Assembly: GCA_028673005.1 (NCBI GenBank)
Contig: CM054118.1
Location: 61,189,401-61,253,400, forward strand
DNA from: Tanypteryx hageni
Taxonomy: Eukaryota; Arthropoda; Insecta; Odonata; Petaluridae
Direction of reading: 5' to 3'
Length of the DNA: 64,000 nucleotides
Within the stretch, counting starts at the first letter, position 1; every line of letters begins with the position of its first letter. A model generated the notes under the pieces. It made no database searches. It saw only the letters and a program-made list of their open reading frames with translations, and had not been told where the DNA came from. This document shows positions 22,532 through 31,251 of the stretch, in pieces. The translations under genes and the position numbers were made by a program.

Positions 22532-23249
22532 TGTCCTTGGTAGGGTAAAGAACATCTGGAGTAGCAATTGAATCAACTGGGTTGTAAAGAGAAATTTTGG
22601 CATCAGCGGTGCAAATGACCGTGTGAGTTCAGTACTCCGATATTTCGAAGAACCCGCTTCGAGAAACCCTCCGAGAAATCTAATCTGTCTCTCTGAGTGA
22701 CCTCTAACGGTCGGAACGTAAACTACTACGAAGGATCGAAAAAACTCGGTTGCGTTTCTAAAGGAACGGAAAAAATACAGCGGCCCGAGTATACTCGGGC
22801 TTGTCAGAATTTGACCCTCGCCTCGATCCGAGTATACTCGGGGTAATCAGGGAAGCGGTTAATTGTTGTTAAAAATTAAATAAAACCGAACGAGGCTCTC
22901 ACATTCTGAATCAGTGCACGAAATATTCACTCTCTTGCTAACTTACGTGCTATTAGGAATAGTCCAGTAAAATATGCGGATGAAATGGTGAGAAAAGGTC
23001 AAAGTTATTTCGAAAGTGGAATGAACTGAATATCATCATCGGTTTTTTTGCGTGCCACGAAACGTAGGCCAAAGAAAATTAAATCCTGATAATGCTACGA
23101 TCGTAGCGAAACCGGTCGTGTTCAGTAAGCTGTGGAAGTGACAGTTTTTTTCTTTTCATCTCGATGAGTAAATTCCACAAAGTAGGGCTTGACTTTATTA
23201 ATGGTAAAACGTAATTATTTGGAGATTTGTGAATGAGATTTTTCATTTT

Positions 23250-24060
23250 TTTCTCCGCGTAACTAAGCTAAATATCTCATATTAAAATGTTACTGAAAAA
23301 GGTCTCCATGTCAAGAAATGGTTTTTTGCGTGTTTCATGTATCCGATGCGAATTTATATCTGCGGTAAATTATAAGGAACGCCGCAAAAATAACTATAAA
23401 AATAGTTAATTACAAAAAATGTCAATATGAAGTTAACTGTTATAATGAAAAACACGATTTTAATTATAACAAATTCGGACAAGATCGAATCCCAACCTTT
23501 GCATTTGGGATCGTTGGAACAAACATTCACAGCATGCTCTCCATACGCATATAATATAAGGATTGAGACGACAATACAATCTCAAGGTTTAACAATGACA
23601 TGGTCGGCAAGTTTAAATTGAGTTTAAAACGTTAAAAAGCTTAAATATTTCTAACAAATGTGATTTAAAAGTACCTATAACGCGAGCGATTTCGGATCTT
23701 AGGCGAAATGTGACAATAAGAATAATAAACTATTTTATTTTTCTTAAAAACGGTACAGGTTTGGAGATCATTGGTCGATTCTTTTTAATTTTAATTTGCA
23801 AAAGAGTAAAAGTCTGTAAGTCGAAAAATCGATTTTTACGTGTTACCTTATGGAAAAGAAAAACAATCTCCTGGAGTCGAATTTGGGTCTTTTTTCGTAG
23901 TTTTATTTTTGGCATCTTGTAATATCCGAATCAAGCATTCCTACCAAATTTCAATCTTTTATCTAGTCAAGAAATTTGCCAAAACACGTTAAAAAGATCG
24001 CGATAAAGCTTCAGATTTTATTCAATACGAATCAAAGCAGCGTTCCGACGGACGGACAGA
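23250..24060 (+). repeat. Dispersed repeat, plus-oriented copy
   Basis: It matches 60670-61430 in inverted orientation. Shared words include GTCAAGAAATGG, TTTTTGCGTGTTTCATGTAT, CGATTTTTACGTGTTA and TTAAAAAGATCGCGAT. A partial relative lies near 21110-21320. The end at 24040-24075 is rich in GGACGGACAGACC words common in decayed transposons. No coding capacity is recognised. Confidence 0.6.
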
Positions 24061-24326
24061 CCAACAGACGGATTAACAGAATTAGAATATTATTTATATA
24101 ATAATTTATAGCCCTTCGGCTGAAATATTTCGTATGAAGTTTTGGGATCGTCATTTGATAAAGGATTATCAGAGTTGCTTACATTCACCCGAAGTATCGA
24201 CTGATTCGTAGATGGATGTGGATAATGTCAATGCTGTGTCAACCTTAGTGAATCAACTCAAATCAACAAAACGCTAAATATTGTTCAATTAGCTTTACAG
24301 ATTATTACATTCACCCATAACCAGTT

Positions 24327-24410
24327 GTCGAGATGGCCGAGCGGTCTAAGGCGCTGCGTTCAGGTCGCAGGCCGATTCTCCGGGCTTGGGTTCGAATTCC
24401 ACTTCTGACA
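24327..24410 (+). pseudogene. Degraded tRNA-Leu(CAG)-like copy
   Basis: It has the same length and CAG anticodon region as the tRNAs at 16365 and 17620. The acceptor stem GTCGAGA versus TTCTGAC has lost pairs, and the T-arm is TTGGGTTCGAATTCCA with weakened pairing. The flanks do not match the duplicated segment. It may be a tRNA pseudogene or a diverged copy with poor function. Confidence 0.75.
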
Positions 24411-24724
24411 TTAATTTTTCCTGGGTTTCGTCTTTATGTGACGAGTTTTAGCCCGCATCCTATTGTTGGGACGGAAATTTTTGGGGATTTCAATTATTCA
24501 AAGAGCAGATGGCGCGTACAAAACAGCGAGTGAGTAATAATGTCAGTTGATACCTTTTTCGTCACTTTTAGAATTAGATTTCACCATAAATAAAACATTT
24601 TTTGTTTCCTGAAGAAGAAATCAGAATGGTCATTATATCTAAGCAGACAGTACAGAAATCCTCACAGAGCAGCTTTGTAAATTACCCAAATTTTGACCCA
24701 TAAATATTTAAAATTTCTAGATAA

Positions 24725-25080
24725 CCCCTTTTGGAAGCGGAAACCGATATCACCGGCACCTTCACCCAAGCCGATGTGATGGTAAAACACAGTGCCTGCC
24801 CAGTGGCTCCTCGGAGAAAGTTGCACTTCTACAGAGCCGTAATTGACAGCGCCCTGGCGTACGCCTCTCCTGCATGGAACGGGAGACTGCCATCCGTCGG
24901 AAAGAGCAAAGCCACTGCTTTAGAGACTGTCTACGAATTCTACGATCCTTTTTCAATCTCGGAATGACCATCCCTAATGAGGCCCTTTATTATCTCACGG
25001 GCGCCGAACCCGTCCCGTCGGACGGTCAGGTTCTTTGACGAGCTGCAGCGCAATGAGTCGGTGGAGCTGTGAACCTCTTA
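24725..25080 (+). pseudogene. Possible LINE reverse transcriptase C-terminal fragment
   Basis: The frame from 24731 reads RRKLHFYRAVIDSALAYASP then AWNGRLPSVGKSKATALETV. This resembles the post-palm region of LINE reverse transcriptases (YxxxIxxxLxYxxPAW). A frameshift follows, then FFNLGMTIPNEALYYLTGAE. The region is GC-richer than its neighbours. The assignment rests on a short motif only. Confidence 0.4.
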
Positions 25081-25879
25081 TAATGGAGATTAAATTTTGT
25101 AAAAACAAATCTTTTTTAACGCGTTTAATTCGTGAAATATAAAAAATTTATATAGCACGTAGTATGTAAACGTTTACAATAAAATCAGAATCTGATGTTT
25201 TTATCAGTTTCTAGTTAGTCCCTGTAAAATTCAAATATAATTCTTGAAGCATAATAAAGAATTTAAAATAAAACCATGAAACAAATTTGAAATAAATTAA
25301 AATATTGGAAAAAATTGCAGAACCAAGAAAGTGAAAAAGACGCCATTGCCAAATTTTTCCGCGAGCCCCTAAGATTTATTTCGCGAATCCTAGGGGTATA
25401 CGAACCACCAGTTGGAAAACGTTGGACTATATCAGGATGATGATGCGGGATAATTGGAACAGAACAGAGCAGCATCTCCACTAAAAATATCTCGAACGTT
25501 GGCAATGAAAACGGGTAAAAGCACGGATTGTTTTACCTACAAGCACCATACTTGTTCGAAAACTAATAAAAGGTGGCGAGGAGTAGTGAAAATGCTCATT
25601 GCGCAAATGCTTGACATAGTAATTGAAAATAAACAACGACGAATGTTAATTAAATTGCTCTCTTCATCGTTTTTTATATAGCTGCTTTATAAAAAAACTT
25701 CGGTCAAATATTATTGTTATGAGGCAAAAGGTACAAGATTTTCATTTACTAAGTCATGAAACTAAAATAATAAACAACGAAATATAACAAATTTTCTTCA
25801 ACTTTTGACCTGTGTTTAAATGTAAGAGCAATTATAATACGAAAGATATGGAGAATCAGGATGTATAAGTATGATTTCA

Positions 25880-26270
25880 TGAGAGAGAGAGAGAAGTAAA
25901 TGTAACAATACAAGATCACTTAACTCCATACACCTAAACAGCCATAGAACCACAAAAAACCTTAATAGTATTACTCACCGAGGATTTCTCCTATATAATA
26001 AACTACCCCATACAGTAAAATGTCTAGAAAAGAAAAAATTTAAATTGAAGATTAAGGAACGCCTTCACGAAAAATTATTCTACAGTGTTACTGAGTTAAT
26101 GAACGACTCTCATATATAATCCTTTTGTAATGTTGTTTGTAACCAAAAATTGTATTGTATCTCCTATTTTTCTTGATGTATTTTATACTGTTAATTTATT
26201 TGTTGGACTTTTTTGACGAAACCATGCAATGTATTGCCTACGAAGAATAAAACCGCTACTACTATTATTA
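25880..26270 (+). pseudogene. LINE 3' end: C-terminal tail and 3' UTR
   Basis: A frame without ATG encodes TRSLNSIHLNSHRTTKNLNS, then GFLLYNKLPHTVKCLEKKKF and LKIKERLHEKLFYSVTELMN. This is the typical last segment of CR1/L2-like reverse transcriptase proteins (LYNKLP ... FYSV). The 3' UTR ends at AATAAAACC followed by a (TAC/TAT)n-like tail at 26255-26275. The 5' part is missing, as in normal LINE truncation. Confidence 0.6.
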
Positions 26271-26289
26271 CCTCTACCAGCCTTGAGAT

Positions 26290-27710
26290 CGCCTTCACAG
26301 ACGACGCTTTGATTGCCATGGTAATCTCCCACTAATCAGATGTGGCGTTGTAAAAGAGTAGGGATGAGTCGCCATCACGCGGAGGGCTCGAAAACACCTG
26401 CACAAATGTAAACACCAACGGGAACTGGTATCAGAGTGTTGCACTTGTATGAGGAGAGCCGAGATTGTTTGCGTGGGTGTTAGAGAGAGGCTTTCGGGCG
26501 GAGAAATGGGACGAGGTATCCAACGTTCATTATCCAAAGGGACGGCCTCACCTATCGCTGAATACAAATTGGAACCAGATGGACACAGGACGGTAGCCAT
26601 GTCCCTCTACAAACACAATCCGACATGACGGGGGATGCCATGTCGCAGACCTGAAATTACACCCCTTTGTAGCGCTTAACTGCTTCTGTTCTGCTTAACG
26701 AAAAGTGGTTTCACGAGGAATTTGACCGCATCACTCTGCAAAACATCGGGCCTCTTCAAGCTTGGCGTGAGAAACTAGTGGAACTGTTTACCTCAGTCCC
26801 AATACAAACTATATTTTTCCTCCAATTTAATTTCATTGGCATGGCGATTAGGTGTTAGCAACAGACTGTTATTAATTAAAAATTTATAAATTAGCGAGAG
26901 AAATATTAATCCTACCAACGAAGAATGACACTCTGAAACAACAGCTCGAGACCAATATTTAAGCACGATAACCCTCATTTGATTCAATGCGGAGAAAATA
27001 AATTATTTTATCTACCTATTTTATACGTAATAGTTGAACACAATCGAAACTGTGCATTTCACATAAGCCTTATTAGAATTCAATATCTGTATGATATCAC
27101 TCTATAATATTTTTTAAGTAACGACAAACGACACGCATCTTCGTAGAAATAATAATCAGTGCACTTGTGCGACTCCATCAACTATAATAAATATAACAAC
27201 ATAAATGATGTAAGTCAGGTTAATAAATGTCGACGTAAATTGTGGCTTTGCGCAAATTATTCTCCAATTTTCGGAGGAAATCATTTATATAAAACATCAG
27301 ATACGCTTTAAAATAAAACGAGAAACGAAACAGTGTATTGCACACGAAATTAAAGAGGAATTGAATTCCAGATCGATTACTACGCAAATCGCCACTATAT
27401 CGGCCATCTCACGAAGACCAACCAACACCAAATGTGCACTCCTGACCCTCGATCCCGCAGTGTATAAAGCCATGCCTTTACTTCCCAGCAATGTCACGCG
27501 CTCTGAGCAAGCTATTCTGACGTGATCCTCGCATGAGCGTGGCGCAATAGCTTTAGGGCGCAACCCCGTGACACGCGTCCAGAAGCACGCCGAATACCGC
27601 GAGGAGAAGGACGATTATTTCCGTCTCTTTCTCTCGGCTCAGCGAATCAAGAGTTAAATCGTCGGGAGGGCGTGCGTGGAAGAACCCCGCAAGTCCACAA
27701 ATCCCATTGG
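26290..27710. other. Stretch with no recognisable gene
   Basis: Open frames of up to about 100 codons on the minus strand (26600-26295, 27563-27297) have no motif I recognise and no splice or promoter context. Confidence 0.4.
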
Positions 27711-27719
27711 AATCCAATC

Positions 27720-27930
27720 CGCCCGCCTCAATCTACCCTGTCTCTCTCACACACATCAACCCACCAAATCCTACCTACACTTTTTTCTACTTTTTCGCTC
27801 GGCCATCTATCCCTTCCCTTGCTGTCGCCATTATTTTCCCTCTATTATTCCTTATTTATCTTTGTCCAACCCCTTCCCAACCCTCCTACTTTCCCTCATT
27901 TTTTTCCCTCATTTCTTCCAGTCTCCAAAC
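27720..27930 (+). repeat. Polypyrimidine-rich tract
   Basis: C/T-rich sequence that opens all three plus frames at once, giving overlapping Pro/Ser/Leu/Phe-rich frames up to 150 codons. I treat these as compositional artefacts. Confidence 0.65.
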
Positions 27931-27936
27931 CAAAGA

Positions 27937-28095
27937 CGTGGAACCTCCATAAGGCGAACTTCAAGGGGGGAGGGGGGGAATATTCGAGTTACAGAAAATT
28001 CGACTTATGGAAATACGTTTTTCTCATTTCTATTTTGCTCACTTCGAGTTATGGAAAATTCGAGCTATGGATGTTCGAGTTATGGAAGTTCCACG
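27937..28095. mobile_element. Tigger-like MITE candidate
   Basis: The left end CGTGGAACCTCCATAAGGCG matches the reverse complement of the right end CGTGGAACTTCCATAACTCG. Subterminal words TTCGAGTTATGG and TTCGAGCTATGG repeat. TA is present on the right flank only, so the exact borders are uncertain. Confidence 0.6.
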
Positions 28096-29040
28096 TAGTG
28101 ATTTTTTTCCTCTCCGCCGCCTAATGCTACACTAGAATTCCTTTTCTTCCTCGACAGGAGACTTTTTTTCTACATTTACTCCTACCACTCGAAATAGGTG
28201 AGTTAATGGATTGGTTTCCGAGTTTCCATATCCCAGAGAGAGGATAAGATGGAAGTTGAGAAAGAGAAAGAAATGGGCCCAGAGAAAGCAATGATCCATT
28301 GGCTGGTAATAGACTAATGATCCCGGCATTCAAGATAGCCACGTAAACATTAATGCAAGGAAAATACACGCCGCGGCGCGCCTTAGAGGAAGAATAGCCA
28401 ACGCCAAGATAAAGGGATTCATGCCTAAATAGTCTATGAATACTTTTAAAGTGAGTCAAATGATTTTTAAGGAATATTAGGACATTTTTATCTTTTACTA
28501 TTAACATTGAAAGATTTCTCGCAACATTAATCGATACATCTACTTATATATGTTCGGTAACCAATGTTTATTGTTAACGCTTTGGCTAATAGTATCGACA
28601 TAATCCACATAATTTTATTGCTGCTTTTATACATGTGGATATTAATTAAGACGTTAATGCGTAATTATTTTAATGGTAAAACTTTTCAATAATATACATA
28701 AAATAGTAAATGTTAATGTAAACATCGCTTGCGTGATTAAGGAATGGGGAACGGAAATTCAGGGCTTATGGTGCACTAGGAGTAATTCCTATTTTAATAA
28801 AATTGCTCGATTACGCCAAATATTCTTGGAAAAGCAGTCTGCTTTGATTATATGATGGATTCACCATTGAGATACACCCAGGAGCACAAGCCTGACTAAA
28901 ATTTTTAAATTGTTTCTTTAGGTAGTAGTTAAAATTCCGTGTGAACTTCTTCTCCGAAAAACACATTTGAGAAATTTGGAGCCACCGACAGCGCGGGGCC
29001 CCAAAAAATAAAAATCATTTGCTACTTATAAGAAAACTTT

Positions 29041-29069
29041 CCCGAGCGAAGCCGGGTAACTCCAGCTAG
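29041..29069 (+). mobile_element. Helitron 3' terminus
   Basis: The hairpin CCCG-agcgaag-CCGGG is followed by TAACTCCAG and the terminal CTAG, then T. This is the standard Helitron 3' end (short hairpin about 10 nt before CTRR, host T after). The 5' end was not located; AT-rich upstream sequence from about 28930 may belong to it. Confidence 0.75.
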
Positions 29070-29329
29070 TACAAAAATAAATGAGACCAGATCATGTATA
29101 GATCTATCCGATGCAGCGCTATGCTTTTCTTTCTTTTAAATTTCGTGTCTTGTAAATTTATGCTGCGAGATTGTTTCTTCAATATCCTTGCTTTGTTTAT
29201 TAATTGCGAATGTTCTATGGGCCAAAATGGCGCAATACCCGTATTTTATTTTGTAATTACATCTCTTATGTAACTGACTATCGACTACTAAATGAAAACG
29301 GTATAAATATACTATTCACGTCCTAACTT

Positions 29330-29625
29330 ATATTTCACGTCTTTCTCATGCACCATCAAAGAAATAATAAGAACTCCCACCTATATCGGTAGAATGGACC
29401 ATCCTCGTAAAATAAGAGAGATAGCCTGTAGGACAGAGAGATACAAAGGCTCATTTTTCCCTAGAACGATAGCTGAGCAGAATAAAACTTGCGATCAAAA
29501 GTAACCTCGCGTAGGGGCGTAAACCAAGGCCTAATTTTGGAGTTTTCCCCCTTGGTGTTAATACACCCCCTGCCACACACCCTTGCGGTGGCTTGCAGGG
29601 TAAACTGTAGATGTAGATGTAGATC
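29330..29625 (+). pseudogene. 3' fragment of the CR1-like LINE family seen at 5.7 kb
   Basis: The frame reads RTPTYIGRMDHPRKIREIAC then TERYKGSFFPRTIAEQN. This is homologous to QPTYIGRRDNENKIRK at the C-terminus of the minus-strand LINE at 5895. The following GTGTGTGGCAGGG-type 3' UTR (complement of 29530-29600) and the tail TGTAGATGTAGATGTAGATC complete the 3' end. It is 5' truncated to about 300 bases. Confidence 0.8.
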
Positions 29626-29666
29626 AAATGACAGATGACTAGATGAAACACTTTGGGTAGAATGTA

Positions 29667-30430
29667 CTGTATTGTCTCGAATATTAAGCGACCTCGAATA
29701 TAACGCGACCCTAAGATTTTTGGAAAGTTTTTCAAGAAAAAACCAAACCTCGAATATAACGCGACCCCAAACAACCTTCAGCTAATCTAACATAAGTTCC
29801 TCGTTCATCCACCCCTTCTCCTGCGCGCGAAAGATTACACCTGATGGTAACTTTTCCTTTGGCATCCTTTTATGATGTGAAATTACGTAAGGAGTCAGTT
29901 TTTGCCCGTCGGCTGTGACTGCAAGCATAACAGTTATCCTTGATTTCTCATTTCCGGTGGATTTTAACAACATCGATTTAGCTACGACTATTTTAAAATT
30001 CATGTGATAACTTCGTCGGATTCCTCTGTTAACCTTGGATTTGGAAGAACCTTTTTTCTCAACATGGTCAACACCCTTTTTGCCACCCATTGTTAAAATA
30101 ACGGATGGGTAAAAACTCGCCTTGGCAGTTACAAAAAATACGCCGACGCAATTCAATGATTAACCGAGGGGCTCAGACGCCGATTGAACTCGACCTCTTC
30201 TCACCTCGGATGCTTTTCAAGTACAATATAACGTACGCCTAATGTGTCTACAATGTAACCAGTATCTTTTATCTCGTAAACAGACAGACGTGCGGAATGT
30301 TCGATGATTTTTCGAAACACGATTTTACGACCTTTTAAAATCACTAGTAGGTACTCGAATATAACGCGGGGCTACTTTTAAAATTTCATTTTTGGAAAAA
30401 AAACATCGCGTTATATTCGGGACAATACGG
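29667..30430. mobile_element. Internally deleted pogo/Tigger element
   Basis: The left end CTGTATTGTCTCGAATATTA and the reverse-complemented right end CCGTATTGTCCCGAATATAA are inverted repeats with TA on both flanks (29665-29666 and 30431-30432). The GAATATAACGCGACC word repeats subterminally at the left. It encloses a minus-strand transposase fragment. Confidence 0.85.
29782..30156 (-). pseudogene. pogo/Tigger transposase (DDE_1) fragment
   Basis: The 124-residue frame contains KSRITVMLAVTADGQKLTPY, then KRMPKEKLPSGVIFRAQEKG and WMNEELMLD. This block follows the first catalytic Asp region in Tigger/JRK-type DDE transposases. The catalytic triad is incomplete, the N-terminal HTH domains are absent, and the frame ends where sequence is deleted. 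The inverted ends around it identify the parent element. Confidence 0.8.
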
Positions 30431-30477
30431 TAATTAAAACGACACTTGCGTGGAATCTCTAAAAATACTTATCTAAC

Positions 30478-30696
30478 ACCGCCATAAGAAAACACGGCGA
30501 ACCGAAGGATGAGTATAAAATTTTAAAATATATGGAGGCGAAGGCAAGAAAATTGAGACCAGCACACACACTTGCAACAAAAATAAAGAACAGCTATTTG
30601 AGATTACTGAAAAAGGCGATGACTCCGTTTAGAAGCCAGGAAGACAACGGTAGAAGGCGTCCAATCCGATGGTTTGAAGGCAAACGAGATGGCTGA
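30478..30696 (+). other. Coding-like stretch of unknown origin
   Basis: An ATG-less open frame reads RKHGEPKDEYKILKYMEAKA, then HTLATKIKNSYLRLLKKAMT and RSQEDNGRRRPIRWFEGKRD, ending at TGA. The composition is protein-like and helical, unlike nearby chance frames. It could be part of a transposon ORF. I do not recognise the family. Confidence 0.3.
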
Positions 30697-30963
30697 AGAA
30701 TTAGAGCGCGTGAGAGGAGCGAAGAAGAAACAAAGAATACAACTGTGCTAGACAAAACAATCTCAGGGATGAGGATAGAAGGATAAAAGGTAAGGTTCAC
30801 TAATAAACTCACAAAAATGAAGGATTAAAAGTTTTACAGGCTACATAGCGTTAAAGAAAGTCCAGGGGGGACTACCATTGTTTTAACTCTAATCACGTTT
30901 TGCTTTTCCTCTTCCTTAAGTATTATACATACACGCACATATTCTACATACATGGATGGCTAC

Positions 30964-30986
30964 TAGCATATATATATATATATATA
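30964..30986 (+). repeat. Short (TA)n tract
   Basis: Pure TA repeat immediately upstream of the hammerhead-like motif. Confidence 0.9.
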
Positions 30987-31000
30987 GTAGTGTAGTGTAG

Positions 31001-31027
31001 CTGAAGAAGGAGTAGTTCCGAAAGCTT
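31001..31027 (+). ncRNA. Hammerhead-like ribozyme core (Penelope-like remnant)
   Basis: The core CTGAAGA (31001-31007) is followed by an unpaired A, helix II GGA/TCC (31009-31011 and 31017-31019) and GAAA (31020-31023). Helix III is the tiny palindrome AGCT, with predicted cleavage after T at 31027. The layout is the same as in the array at 46-55 kb. Sequence immediately after the cut is repeated at 21370-21518. The helices are short, so the motif may be inactive. Confidence 0.5.
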
Positions 31028-31161
31028 TACGTTTGTGATGTTTCTGTGTTTTTGTGTTATTTTACGTGTGTCGCTTCGACATCCCCGGGGCCTCGCCAAC
31101 CTGAAGTCGTCCGATTGGTGAGTGCTCACTGGGTTTCCTCATCCCAACACCTTGTTGACAT

Positions 31162-31168
<7 letters not shown>
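31028..31168 (+). mobile_element. Penelope-like leader fragment
   Basis: Shared with 21370-21518 over its full length. It follows the ribozyme core and ends at GTTGACATCCATATA, where a long (TA)n tract starts. It has no ORF of its own and comes from a different family than the 46-55 kb array. Confidence 0.55.
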
Positions 31169-31229
<61 letters not shown>

Positions 31230-31243
31230 ATATATATATATAT
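31167..31243 (+). repeat. (TA)n microsatellite at the LINE 5' junction
   Basis: About 77 bases of TA repeat with one TGTATG interruption. It lies between the Penelope-like fragment and the 5'-truncated LINE. Confidence 0.95.
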
Positions 31244-31251
31244 AAAATTCT

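Larger units (their letters stand above)
21531..22858. mobile_element. piggyBac-like non-autonomous element flanked by TTAA
   Basis: Terminal inverted repeats are CCGCTTCCCTGA and TCAGGGAAGCGG, with TTAA at 21527-21530 and 22859-22862. The right end carries two copies of the palindrome CCGAGTATACTCGG (near 22793 and 22827). The interior has an (AT)n tract and a tandem duplication (22433-22531). No transposase frame is found, so it is a deleted derivative of about 1.3 kb. Confidence 0.8.

Noticed and set aside
24610..24632. CTGAAGAAGAAATCAG resembling a hammerhead core
   Set aside because: There is no room for helix II between CTGAAGA and GAAA, and no helix I partner could be found.
27672..28124. 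Overlapping plus frames up to 150 codons
   Set aside because: They lie over a C/T-rich tract in all three frames at once, the hallmark of composition rather than coding.
28127..28507. 126-codon minus-strand frame as a possible gene
   Set aside because: No motif, no promoter or splice context and a composition like random sequence; I could not support it.
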